Assembly: GCF_009767915.1 (NCBI RefSeq)
Contig: NZ_WSRP01000002.1
Span: 1-64,000, forward strand
Length of the DNA stretch: 64,000 bases
Direction of reading: 5' to 3'
Origin: Parasutterella muris
Lineage (GTDB): Bacteria > Pseudomonadota > Gammaproteobacteria > Burkholderiales > Burkholderiaceae_F
The notes below the pieces were generated by a model, which saw nothing but the letters and a program-made list of their open reading frames with translations, did no database searches and had not been told where the DNA came from. This document shows positions 1-7,565 of this stretch, piece after piece (position 1 is the first letter of the stretch; each line of letters starts with the position of its first letter). A program made the translations under genes and the position numbers.

Positions 1-1
1 G

Positions 2-160
2 GTTGAAAACTCTGAAGGGAGCACGTCCTCCGGAGAGTACAAACCTCTTCTGGAAATTGCCAATGACATCTGGAAATCGTGCGGCTTGGAGCCCCTGACG
101 CGTCTTGAGAGTCACGGCTCTTTAGTTAGGAAACTTGGAAGAAACTTTAAAATCCGATGA
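2..160 (+). CDS. C-terminal end of an unrecognised protein (partial)
   Basis: An open frame enters from the left edge and stops with TGA at 158-160, giving about 52 residues that end in a basic tail (GRNFKIR). The visible segment contains EYKPLLEIANDIWK and has no motif I can name. A second frame is open for about 100 bases but gives a less protein-like product, so this frame is preferred. The stop lies about 85 bases from the point where the neighbouring MFS gene is cut off, so this gene may belong to whatever element or rearrangement interrupted the transporter. That link is inference from position only. The start and most of the gene lie outside the window. Confidence 0.4.
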   Translation, partial: VENSEGSTSSGEYKPLLEIANDIWKSCGLEPLTRLESHGSLVRKLGRNFKIR

Positions 161-266
161 ATCGTTGAACTACGAAGTCGCTAAAATATAAAATCAGCTA
201 AAGGCTTGGTACTCACGGGTTGTACCGCGAAATCGTTTTAAAAATCAAGGAAAAGTCGGGATAAAG
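161..266. other. Junction between the left-edge gene and the cut MFS gene
   Basis: This short non-coding stretch sits between the stop at 160 and the place, near 265, where similarity of the minus-strand transporter to SotB appears to end. It is more A+T-rich than its surroundings and holds a small inverted repeat (GGTAC ... GTACC, about 208-226). No transposase, integrase or tRNA is visible. It is the likely breakpoint of an insertion, deletion or rearrangement, but the responsible element cannot be named from the sequence given. Confidence 0.35.
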
Positions 267-778
267 AACGCGCCCTGCCACCCGACAATTTGTCCGAGTC
301 TGGTACCCAGCGGTACGCCCATAACTGTCGCGACAATCGTGCCGCCCATGACCATCGCCAGCCCGAGCGACTGCCGTCCAAAGGGCGCCACGCGCGCCGC
401 GAGCGGCGTCATAATCGACCAAAAGACGGAGTGCGTTACAGCCACGCAAATTCGCGCACCCATCAGCTTCTCAAAGGTATCGGCCCATAAAACTAGAAAA
501 TGGCTCAGCGCGAAGATAAAAATCAGCCATAGCAGAAGCTTTCTTCTCTCCAGCTTTGCCGTGACGATCGTCAGCGGAAGCGACAGAAGTGAAACCACCC
601 AGGCATAAACCGTAATGATCAGACCCGTCTTGGATACCGACTCTCCGATCGACTCCGCAATATTGGGCAGCAGCCCGACCGGAAGAAACTCAGAAGTATT
701 GAAAACAAACGCCGCAGCCAGTCCGATCGTCGGAAGCCAGGCCTGCAGTCCGAACTTGTGTCTCTGTGGTGCAGACAT
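245..778 (-). pseudogene. Truncated MFS sugar-efflux transporter (SotB/YdeA-like)
   Basis: The 177-residue product matches the N-terminal half of SotB-type major facilitator transporters (usual length near 390), which export arabinose and related sugars or drugs through the inner membrane. Visible features are the early NTSEFLPVGLLP segment of TM1, the VYAWVVSLLSLPL segment, ERRKLLL in the loop after TM2, and the FWSIMTPLAARVAP region. The homologous part ends at about GWQGAFF in TM6; five unrelated residues (IPTFP) and a stop follow. Only about six of twelve membrane helices remain, so the protein cannot form a normal MFS pore. The start ATG at 778 has no strong ribosome-binding site. The break faces the unrecognised left-edge gene, which suggests loss of the 3' half by insertion or recombination. 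Confidence 0.75.
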
Positions 779-799
779 GCTTAGCTCTGCTTTATTCCA

Positions 800-1303
800 T
801 TAGTTCAGATCCCAATCCGAATCCCGCTGAGACCAAGGATCGATACTCAGCACATAGCGAAGCACCTTGTCATCCTTGTCGTCAAAATCAACCCACAGTG
901 CCATTGGAAAGCCGGCTTCATCCTGATAACGATACATGTAGGTGTGTTCGCCAAGCAGCTTGTAGTGCCATGTTTCGCAGGGCCGGCCGAACATGACGTA
1001 AATGTCTTCGCTGTCCATCACTTTCGGCTTGATCTGATTGAAGTACTTCTGCTGCAGCAGCTGATCTTTGAATACCAGATGTCCCTGCGGATCAAAAATC
1101 ATCAGGTAAGACCTCTGTTCCATCGGCTGCATCGAATACACAACGCGTTTTGACCCGTCCGCGAGCGTCACCTCCGAATCCGGTTTGCCAAGCTCGGAAA
1201 CCGTGTGATCATAGGTGTCGTTCATCTTGATCAGGTCAGGATGCGCGCACGCCGAAAGAAAAACGATCGCGAGCGCACCCAAAAAGATTCTCAAATAATT
1301 CAT
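800..1303 (-). CDS. Predicted lipoprotein, BamE/SmpA-like two-module protein
   Basis: A 167-residue protein with a type II signal sequence: a basic start, a hydrophobic core and a lipobox LSAC with Cys19 as the lipidation site, so it should be anchored in the inner or outer membrane. The mature part has two related modules, each with a glycine-turn motif (ELGKPDSE near residue 38 and MFGRPCET near residue 106) followed by beta strands, the pattern seen in SmpA/BamE-like lipoproteins. Function is unknown. ATG at 1303 is preferred; a GTG directly upstream (1306) is equally close to the GAGGAG ribosome-binding site, which lies in the end of the previous gene. It is probably co-transcribed with the small gene, aldolase and mtnA upstream. 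Confidence 0.7.
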   Translation of the reverse strand: MNYLRIFLGALAIVFLSACAHPDLIKMNDTYDHTVSELGKPDSEVTLADGSKRVVYSMQPMEQRSYLMIFDPQGHLVFKDQLLQQKYFNQIKPKVMDSEDIYVMFGRPCETWHYKLLGEHTYMYRYQDEAGFPMALWVDFDDKDDKVLRYVLSIDPWSQRDSDWDLN

Positions 1304-1308
1304 CACTG

Positions 1309-1572
1309 TTACTTCTCCTCGTCTGACTCTTCGGTCTGCTCCGGATAGTTCGAATGCAGCTGATTCAAAAAGCCTAAATAAACCGCTTTAAAAGCCTTCT
1401 CCGAACAGCCCATCAGAACGGCATCGTCCAGCGCTTCTCTAAGCATCTCCGAGATTTCCTCGTAATTCTCATCCATGACTTTTATTTTTTCCGTACAGGA
1501 TACGGGAGAGCCGTCCGGCTTTCGCCACAGACCTTTACGCTGTTCACTGATTATTTCTGCTTCTTTGGCCAT
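1309..1572 (-). CDS. Small conserved betaproteobacterial protein
   Basis: An 87-residue acidic, mostly helical soluble protein with no signal peptide or membrane segment. It carries the segment SPVSCTEKIKVMDEN followed by a helical stretch (MLREALDDAVLMGC), a pattern I recall from short uncharacterised proteins found across Burkholderiales. No catalytic motif is visible. ATG at 1572 is chosen over an in-frame TTG at 1581 because of codon preference. It overlaps the 3' end of the aldolase gene by 29 bases and its own stop is 5 bases before the lipoprotein start, so the four minus-strand genes from mtnA onwards look like one operon. Its role is unknown. Confidence 0.65.
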   Translation of the reverse strand: MAKEAEIISEQRKGLWRKPDGSPVSCTEKIKVMDENYEEISEMLREALDDAVLMGCSEKAFKAVYLGFLNQLHSNYPEQTEESDEEK

Positions 1573-2215
1573 AATTCTCAAACTTTTTCAGAACTTTTTT
1601 CATCTCAGCGGAGTCTAATAACTTACAGCCGCCAAGCTTCTGTATTTCAGCCCACATTCGGGCCAAATTTTCGATTTCCCGAGCCAGCCCTTCTGCCTCT
1701 TTCGCATTGGCCCCGCAGGCGACTGCTCCGTGGTGACTCAGAAGACAGGCTCTGCCGCTCTCGCCCAGTGTCTTCACGCAGCCCTCGGCGAGCGCCTCTG
1801 AACCAAATGTCGCATACGGCGCACACGGAATGCTTTCAGTTCTGCTCACCGCCGTCATATAAGTAAACGGAGGAATGCTTTCATCACGACAGGAAAGCAC
1901 CGCCGCAAACGGCGAATGTGTGTGCGCAATGGCTCGCAGCTCAGGACGAGCAAGGTAAATTTCCGAGTGAAGACGCCACTCCGACGAAGGTTCGCGAAAG
2001 CCGAATGAGCAGCCGTCAGACAGGCGGACAAAGCATATATCTTTGGGCTTCAGACAGTCGTAGCTCATGCCGCTCGGCGTAATCAGAAATCCTTCTCCCT
2101 CTTCTGAAACTGTTCGGATAGAGAAATTCCCGCTGCTGTTGATGTTCAGCCCCTCGTGAGCTAGGCGTCTTGAACACTCAATCACCATACGGCGCAGTTT
2201 TTTATTGCTCGGCAT
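1544..2215 (-). CDS. Class II aldolase (FucA/Ald2-like), probable 5-deoxy- or methylthio-pentulose-phosphate aldolase
   Basis: A 223-residue zinc aldolase of the class II/adducin family, close in pattern to L-fuculose-phosphate aldolase. Visible active-site elements are NSSGNFSIR near the start, PSSEWRLH (the equivalent of catalytic Glu73 of FucA), the zinc ligands AHTHS, and a third zinc His in LLSHHGAVA. Such enzymes split ketose-1-phosphates to dihydroxyacetone phosphate and an aldehyde. ATG at 2215 is chosen because GGAAGGACGG lies just upstream; an in-frame upstream start at 2257 would lie deep in mtnA. It overlaps mtnA by 14 bases, so translation is probably coupled. Pairing with mtnA fits the known MtnA-Ald2 dihydroxyacetone-phosphate shunt; a methylthioribulose-1-phosphate dehydratase (MtnB) belongs to the same superfamily and is the main alternative. 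Confidence 0.8.
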   Translation of the reverse strand: MPSNKKLRRMVIECSRRLAHEGLNINSSGNFSIRTVSEEGEGFLITPSGMSYDCLKPKDICFVRLSDGCSFGFREPSSEWRLHSEIYLARPELRAIAHTHSPFAAVLSCRDESIPPFTYMTAVSRTESIPCAPYATFGSEALAEGCVKTLGESGRACLLSHHGAVACGANAKEAEGLAREIENLARMWAEIQKLGGCKLLDSAEMKKVLKKFENYGQRSRNNQ

Positions 2216-3296
2216 CTTTTCCGTCCTTCCATATTTCTTCAAGCTCATTGGCTGCAAAAACTCCCTGATCCGTCACAAATGCAGTAATCAGCCGCGAGGG
2301 CGTTACATCAAAACCGGGATTCATAACTTTCTGCGAGCGGCTTGTAATGAACACCGAAGCAGGAAGACCATTCTCATCTGCGCCGTAAACGCGCCGGATT
2401 TCATCTCCGCTTCTTTCCTCGATTGGGATCCCGCTTCCGTCTTTCAGCGACGCGTCAAATGTCGAAACCGGAGCCGCAACGTAAAAAGGAATATTGTTGT
2501 CCGCCGCACTGAGCGCTTTGAGATACGTCCCGATCTTATTGGCCGTATCTCCGTTTGCTGCGATTCGATCTGCGCCGACAAAAACCGCGTCAATAAGCCC
2601 TTCGCGCATTAAGTGCCCGCCCGCATTGTCCGCAATCAGACTGACCGGTACGCCGCAACTGCATAATTCCCAAGCGGTCATGGCGCCCTGAAGTCTCGGT
2701 CGGGTCTCATCTGCGTAAACTTCAATCGGTATGCCTTTCTGATGCGCCGCATAAAAACCCGCAGTCGCAGTTCCCGGCCCGACCGTCGCCAGAGCGCCTG
2801 CGTTGCAGTGCGTCAAAAGCCGAACCGGACGACCGAGCTTTCGATAAAGCGCTTCGATAATGCCTAAGGCATATTTGCCGATTTTCAAACTCATCCGGCG
2901 CTCCTGCTCAAGAATACTTTCCGCTGAATCCCACGCGGCCGCTTCCCTTTGAGAAGCAGGCAGAGAAAGAAGCGCTTGCAAAACCTTATCTACCGCCCAG
3001 GCAAGATTGACTGCAGTCGGCCGGGCAGATTTAACCCTTTCGGCCGCTTCATTCAGCGCCTTATTCGAAGAGTCTTTGCTGCAGGCGAGCGCCATCGCGG
3101 CGGCCCCGGTGATGCCGATCAGCGGCGCGCCCCGAACCGCCATACTGCGAATCGCCTCACAGGCCTGCTCCTCGTTCTGCAGAGAGAGGACCGCGACGCA
3201 ATGCGGAAGCGCTCGCTGATCCAGAATTTCAACGCTCCGATTAACTGAATTTATGCGGATTGTCTCCCGCTCGAGCGGCTGGCTAAGCTCAAACAT
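2202..3296 (-). CDS. mtnA: S-methyl-5-thioribose-1-phosphate isomerase
   Basis: This 364-residue protein of the eIF2B-like isomerase family converts (methylthio)ribose-1-phosphate to the corresponding ribulose-1-phosphate. The catalytic Cys is in THCNAGALAT and the catalytic Asp in VGADRIAANGD, with the family signature GTYLKA after it; length matches MtnA. ATG at 3296 has a strong GGAGAAAGG site upstream. It is the first gene of a minus-strand set with the class II aldolase. No mtnC, mtnD, mtnE, mtnK or mtnP is in the window, so a complete methionine salvage pathway is not shown. The pair instead fits recycling of 5'-methylthioadenosine or 5'-deoxyadenosine carbon to dihydroxyacetone phosphate, which is useful to a cell with radical SAM enzymes. 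Confidence 0.93.
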   Translation of the reverse strand: MFELSQPLERETIRINSVNRSVEILDQRALPHCVAVLSLQNEEQACEAIRSMAVRGAPLIGITGAAAMALACSKDSSNKALNEAAERVKSARPTAVNLAWAVDKVLQALLSLPASQREAAAWDSAESILEQERRMSLKIGKYALGIIEALYRKLGRPVRLLTHCNAGALATVGPGTATAGFYAAHQKGIPIEVYADETRPRLQGAMTAWELCSCGVPVSLIADNAGGHLMREGLIDAVFVGADRIAANGDTANKIGTYLKALSAADNNIPFYVAAPVSTFDASLKDGSGIPIEERSGDEIRRVYGADENGLPASVFITSRSQKVMNPGFDVTPSRLITAFVTDQGVFAANELEEIWKDGKDAEQ

Positions 3297-3364
3297 GCCT
3301 TTCTCCGAATGTTTTCGTCATGAATCAGTAAAATTGTAAAGATATCCGAATATCGGAAACTGAT

Positions 3365-3388
3365 GCGTTAATTTCTGAGAATTAACGC
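3365..3388. promoter_or_regulatory. Perfect 9-bp inverted repeat between divergent mtnA and pat genes
   Basis: GCGTTAATT and AATTAACGC flank a six-base centre, forming a 24-base palindrome in the 142-base divergent intergenic region. No T-tract follows on either strand, so it looks like an operator rather than a terminator. A second, shorter palindrome (GATATCCGAATATC, 3340-3353) lies nearer mtnA, next to a TACAAT-like -10 on the minus strand. Which regulator binds is not known. Confidence 0.45.
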
Positions 3389-3438
3389 GCCCTGCGGTAA
3401 ATTAGTCCGAATAGTCTGCGCCTAGAGAGCTCATTAAA

Positions 3439-6108
3439 ATGGATTTCAGTCACTATTTAAACAGTCTGCTCAACCCGAAAAACATTGTCGTCATCGGAGC
3501 CAGTGAGCGGGAAGGCAGTTACGGGACCCTGATCTGGAACAATCTTCAGGCAGCGTCGCCGAAAGCCAAACTGTACGCCGTCAATCCGAAATATAAGAAG
3601 ATCGGCAGCGCACGCTGCTACTCGTCCGTGACTCAGATCCGCTCTGATGCCGACCTGGTCATTATCGTCTCGCCACCTGAAACTTATCTGAAAGCCATCC
3701 CGCAGGCTGTAGAGAAAAACTGCCGCTTCATTATGCTCTGCGGAGGATTCTCAAAATCAGAGCTGACCGACGAAATCACCCGACTGATCGATGAAACCGC
3801 GGCCTCGGGAATCAAAATTATTGGCCCCCAGTCCCTCGGCTTTATCTGTCCGAGAGCCGGAATCAACGCATCCTTTTTCCCTCAGATGCCGACAGCCGGC
3901 TCCGTGGGACTCGTCAGCCAGTCGCCCGGTCTCTCCTGCTGCATGATGAACATCACAGACGGCTTCTCTTTCGTAATAGACCCCGGTTTAGAGCGCACTT
4001 TAAGCGCGGCTGATTACATCGATATGCTGGCGCACGACAATGCGACCAAATGCATCGCCCTTTACCTGGAATCGTTCTCCGAACCGAGAAAACTGCTGTC
4101 CGCTATACGAGCCGCATCGCAGAAAAAACCGGTCATCCTGCTCAAGGGAGGTCAAACTGCGGGATCGGCCGATATTGTGATCAACAACAGCGGTGCCAGA
4201 GAAGATGAAGACGGAGTGATGGAAGAGGCACTGCGCCGCTCCGGCGTATTGCTGGTCAATTCATTACGGGAACTCAATTACGCAATTCAAGTCTTCACGG
4301 CCGGACGTGAGCTAACTCAGGACACCTTATTCGGCCTCGTCAACAGCAAGGGCCTGGACTCGCTTTTGGCGGATCACGCCTATCGAAACGGACTTAAATC
4401 TGCGTCCATCGACAGCGATACCGCCCAAAAGCTCCGTGACGATTTCCATGTTTCTTTCCCGTTTGCGAATCCGATCAATGTCGGTCTCGGCGCTTCGGCT
4501 TCCGAAACCGCGGAAATCATCCGGCTGCTCCTATCGCTGCCTCAGTGCGGCGGCATGATCGCAGGTATTGTGATTACACCGGCTTTCAACCCTGAGGAGT
4601 TTACGGATCTCATCATCTCGACTGTCGAAAAATCCCGCAAGCCGTTCATCATGACCTGGATCGGCGCGGAAATTAATATGCCCGCGATCCAAAAACTTCG
4701 TGCGGCGGGAATTCCTGCCGTCTCCGATATGAGAGGCGCCTGCATCGCCCTGAGACTCCTTAGCGAGTACCGACAGTCAAAGCAGGACAGCCTTTTCGGC
4801 ACCTTCTCCGTCAAGCCGATTAAAAGTGAGGACTTCGAAGGCGCGAGGAAAATCGTGCGCACAGCGGTCTCTCAGAACCATCGCCTTCTCTACGAGGAAG
4901 AAGCGAAAAAACTGCTCGCGAGTATCGGAATTGAAACGACGGCCGGCATTTCCGCCGGCTCCCTTGGAGAAGCCATTGAAGCGTCCAAAGCCTTGGGCTT
5001 TCCGCTTGCAGTGAAACTTCGAATGGACGGCCTCGTGTCAAAGAGCGAAGCGGGCGGCGTCATACTCGGCGTGCGCAGCGAACGAGAGCTCAAAAACGCT
5101 TGGAAAAGCCTTAAAGAACGAGTGGCCTCAATGTTCAGCGCGGAGGAGCGCTTCGGCGTCTTCCTCCAAAAAACATTAGACACAAACAATAAGCGAGAAC
5201 TTAAAGTCGGCTTGAAGATCACTCGGCACTTCGGCCCGATCGTTTACCTGCAGGTCGGAGGCCTCTACGGACCGATCTGCGGCGCAAGTGTCTTCAGTTT
5301 TGTTCCGCTGTCGCTGAATGATGCGAAGCGGATGATCGCGCAGGAACCTTTCAAAACCTTGCTCGGCGCATATAAGGGCTTAGGCAGCTGTGATACCGAA
5401 GCGATTATTCGTATCCTGATCAGACTTTCTGAACTGGCAGTGGAAATTCCCGCACTCCGGTCCATAGAAATTGACCCTCTGCTGTGCGGACAAAGCGATG
5501 CCATCGTGCTCGATGCTCTTTGTGTCATCGGCTCCGACGAGCTTCGCTCTGACGAAAAGGCTTCTCATCTCATTCTGCCTTACCGGCGCCCGACTGAGAA
5601 AAAAGAAACCGGCAGATTCGGACTCCTGAAGTTCTGCTCCGCCTCCTTGGCAAATAAAGAGGCTTTCTTAAGCTACCTGACCTCGCTTTCGGACAACAGC
5701 CGCCGACTTCGATTCCACAGCGCGAACACTTCCCTGGAAATCGCTGCCGCATCCTCGCTCAGTTACGACCCGGACAGAACGTTCTCAATTCTTGCACTGG
5801 AAAACAAACAGGACAGAGACGAAGTCGTCGCTGAGGCGCGCTTCTCTTTGCTTCCGAACGGAGAGGATGCAGAATTCGGAATCTCTGTCCGAGAAGATAA
5901 ACAGGGGCAAGGCATCGCCTCTGCTCTGATGTCAGAACTTGAGGCTGAAGCAAGGGCTCGGGGCGTTCGTTCACTCATCGGATATGTGCTCAAAGGCAAC
6001 GACAGCATGGCCTATATGATGGGCAAGCGCGGCTATCGCAGAGAAACTGACGAGAACGATCCGCATGTGGATCTGTTTGTTCTGGATACGTCTGCTGACT
6101 CGAATTAG
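3439..6108 (+). CDS. Pat/PatZ-type protein lysine acyltransferase (inactive acyl-CoA synthetase core plus GNAT)
   Basis: At 889 residues this matches the length and order of Pat/YfiQ: CoA-binding domain (about 10-105, starting IVVIGASEREGSYG), succinyl-CoA-ligase-like domains (about 150-460), ATP-grasp (about 480-700) and a C-terminal GNAT acetyltransferase (about 735-885). The GNAT acetyl-CoA loop reads QGQGIASAL. In active ADP-forming acyl-CoA synthetases a catalytic His sits in a SHTGA-type motif; here the matching place reads NNSGARED, so the synthetase part should be inactive and act as a sensor, as in Pat. Known members acetylate acetyl-CoA synthetase and other metabolic proteins on lysine. 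It stands alone, facing mtnA, and is followed by an acyl-CoA hydratase-family gene. Confidence 0.85.
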   Translation: MDFSHYLNSLLNPKNIVVIGASEREGSYGTLIWNNLQAASPKAKLYAVNPKYKKIGSARCYSSVTQIRSDADLVIIVSPPETYLKAIPQAVEKNCRFIMLCGGFSKSELTDEITRLIDETAASGIKIIGPQSLGFICPRAGINASFFPQMPTAGSVGLVSQSPGLSCCMMNITDGFSFVIDPGLERTLSAADYIDMLAHDNATKCIALYLESFSEPRKLLSAIRAASQKKPVILLKGGQTAGSADIVINNSGAREDEDGVMEEALRRSGVLLVNSLRELNYAIQVFTAGRELTQDTLFGLVNSKGLDSLLADHAYRNGLKSASIDSDTAQKLRDDFHVSFPFANPINVGLGASASETAEIIRLLLSLPQCGGMIAGIVITPAFNPEEFTDLIISTVEKSRKPFIMTWIGAEINMPAIQKLRAAGIPAVSDMRGACIALRLLSEYRQSKQDSLFGTFSVKPIKSEDFEGARKIVRTAVSQNHRLLYEEEAKKLLASIGIETTAGISAGSLGEAIEASKALGFPLAVKLRMDGLVSKSEAGGVILGVRSERELKNAWKSLKERVASMFSAEERFGVFLQKTLDTNNKRELKVGLKITRHFGPIVYLQVGGLYGPICGASVFSFVPLSLNDAKRMIAQEPFKTLLGAYKGLGSCDTEAIIRILIRLSELAVEIPALRSIEIDPLLCGQSDAIVLDALCVIGSDELRSDEKASHLILPYRRPTEKKETGRFGLLKFCSASLANKEAFLSYLTSLSDNSRRLRFHSANTSLEIAAASSLSYDPDRTFSILALENKQDRDEVVAEARFSLLPNGEDAEFGISVREDKQGQGIASALMSELEAEARARGVRSLIGYVLKGNDSMAYMMGKRGYRRETDENDPHVDLFVLDTSADSN

Positions 6109-6158
6109 TCAGAAAACGGAGTCTTTCAGACAGTTTTAACTCAGAATAAAGAAAAATC

Positions 6159-6189
6159 GGCCGCGCCGCAGAACTTTGCGAAGGCGGCC
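6159..6189 (+). terminator. Weak hairpin after pat
   Basis: GGCCGC and GCGGCC arms enclose about 19 bases in the gap between the acyltransferase and hydratase genes. The following TTAACGTTATT is only partly T-rich, so this is at best a weak terminator or an attenuator. Confidence 0.3.
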
Positions 6190-6214
6190 TTAACGTTATT
6201 GGAGATAATTGATT

Positions 6215-6970
6215 ATGGCTATCGTCACAACAATCGAAGGAAGCATCGCGAAGATCTCCATCGATCGTCCGGAAAAGAGAAACACACTTGACACAGAAAT
6301 GTGCCGGGAACTCAGCAGACAGTTAATCGACCTCAGCGAAGACAATCGCGTTCGGGTGATCATGCTCACCGGACAGAACAACGTGTTCTGCGCCGGACTG
6401 GACATCGAGGCTCAGGTCAAAGGCGACAAGGAGCTCTTTGAGTCCTTCCGCAGAGTCATCGACGCATTGGATGCCTGCACCAAACCAATAGTAACCGCTG
6501 TTTGCGGACCGGCTGTGGCCGAGGGGGCAGCTCTGCTCTACCACTGCGATCTGATTTTCTGCGGAGAACACGCAATGTTCTCTCTTCCCTCGCTAGCTCT
6601 GGGTAAGACTCCGGAATACGGCATCAGCCTGCTTTCGGTAAAAAGCGCCGGCTACAAACTCGCCGCGCAGAAGCTGCTTCTCTCAGAACCGATCAGCGCA
6701 GCAGAAGCCGTTGCTATGGGCATTGTTAACCACATTGTCAGCGACGAGAAAGTCACCGCTGCGGCCGACGCGGCAGCTGCCCGCCTCGCTTCGCTTCCGC
6801 CAACCGCTCTGAAGGCGACAAAGCGTCTGCTCAAAGCGGCTTATCTCAGCGGATTGAGCGAGCAGCGCAAGCTTGAAACGGAAATTGCCGATCAGCTCGA
6901 AGGAAATGCTGAAACGATCGAAGCGTTTAACGCTTTCCTGGAAAAACGCAGCCCTAAGTTCGAAGACTAA
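6215..6970 (+). CDS. Enoyl-CoA hydratase/isomerase family protein
   Basis: A 251-residue crotonase-fold protein. The first oxyanion-hole segment reads FCAGLD (near residue 60) and the second CGPAVAEGAALLYHCD (near 95-110). Compared with true enoyl-CoA hydratase, both catalytic glutamates appear absent: the position of Glu144 is Ala and that of Glu164 is Ser (FSLPSLALG). A classical hydratase reaction is therefore unlikely; an isomerase-like, thioesterase-like or other acyl-CoA reaction is possible, and the substrate cannot be inferred. ATG at 6215 is chosen because GGAG lies 10 bases upstream; an in-frame TTG at 6209 is less likely. Its stop shares bases with the stop of the convergent thioesterase gene. 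No other beta-oxidation genes are adjacent. Confidence 0.8.
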   Translation: MAIVTTIEGSIAKISIDRPEKRNTLDTEMCRELSRQLIDLSEDNRVRVIMLTGQNNVFCAGLDIEAQVKGDKELFESFRRVIDALDACTKPIVTAVCGPAVAEGAALLYHCDLIFCGEHAMFSLPSLALGKTPEYGISLLSVKSAGYKLAAQKLLLSEPISAAEAVAMGIVNHIVSDEKVTAAADAAAARLASLPPTALKATKRLLKAAYLSGLSEQRKLETEIADQLEGNAETIEAFNAFLEKRSPKFED

Positions 6971-7419
6971 AACCAAAACGTGCCCTCTTCCGGATTAGGA
7001 TTAGAATCCGGATTCGGATTATCAGGACGATAAACCGGCTGAGGACGCCCGTTTTTATCGAGCGCAACAAAAACAAGCTTGGCCTCCGTCACCTTTACGA
7101 TGCGGTGATTGTCCTTGTGCAGACGCTCCGCATAGACTTCTACGTCAACCGTGATGGAGGTGTTGCCTACTTTTATCACCGTCGCATAAAAAGAAACAAC
7201 ATCACCGACCCAAACCGGCTCTTTGAATGTGAAACTTGTTACCGCCACAGTCGCGGTTCTGCATCCTGCTGTGCGCGAAGCGATGGAAGAGCCGGCCAAA
7301 TCCACCTGACTCATAATCCATCCGCCGAAAATATCCCCATACTGATTTGTGTCGGGCGGCATCGCAATGACTCGGATTGCAGGCTGTTTATCGGGAAGCG
7401 CATCGACCTGATTGGGCAT
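6967..7419 (-). CDS. YciA-type hot-dog acyl-CoA thioesterase
   Basis: A 150-residue single hot-dog-fold thioesterase. The family active-site segment is TNQYGDIFGGWIMSQVD, with the catalytic Asp in GDIFGG, followed by TFKEPVWVGD and the beta-rich core. These hexameric enzymes release free CoA from short to long acyl-CoA esters in the cytoplasm. The C-terminal tail is unusual in being rich in Asn-Pro-Asp repeats (PDNPNPDSNPNPEE). ATG at 7419 has a strong AAAGGAG site. The gene converges on the enoyl-CoA hydratase-family gene with a 4-base overlap of their ends, and the two share an acyl-CoA theme. Confidence 0.87.
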   Translation of the reverse strand: MPNQVDALPDKQPAIRVIAMPPDTNQYGDIFGGWIMSQVDLAGSSIASRTAGCRTATVAVTSFTFKEPVWVGDVVSFYATVIKVGNTSITVDVEVYAERLHKDNHRIVKVTEAKLVFVALDKNGRPQPVYRPDNPNPDSNPNPEEGTFWF

Positions 7420-7532
7420 TTTTTCTCCTTTTGTTTGAAATTTGCTCGAGATTGTAAAACCGAAAACGCATCAAAATTAATTCGAAGAAAGTATTCGATA
7501 CGCCGCCTAGGATTACACGGCTTTCTCAGCGG

Positions 7533-7538
7533 TATACT
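7533..7538 (+). promoter_or_regulatory. Candidate -10 box (TATACT) for the orphan ABC ATPase gene
   Basis: TATACT lies 28 bases before the ATP-binding-protein start. No good -35 hexamer is present at 16-18 bases, so support is limited. Confidence 0.3.
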
Positions 7539-7565
7539 TTTCTAAAAGAGAAAAGAGAGATTCAA

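Noticed and set aside
245-780. Treating the MFS fragment as an intact small transporter
   Set aside because: It ends in the middle of TM6 with a non-homologous tail, unlike any functional half-size MFS protein I know.
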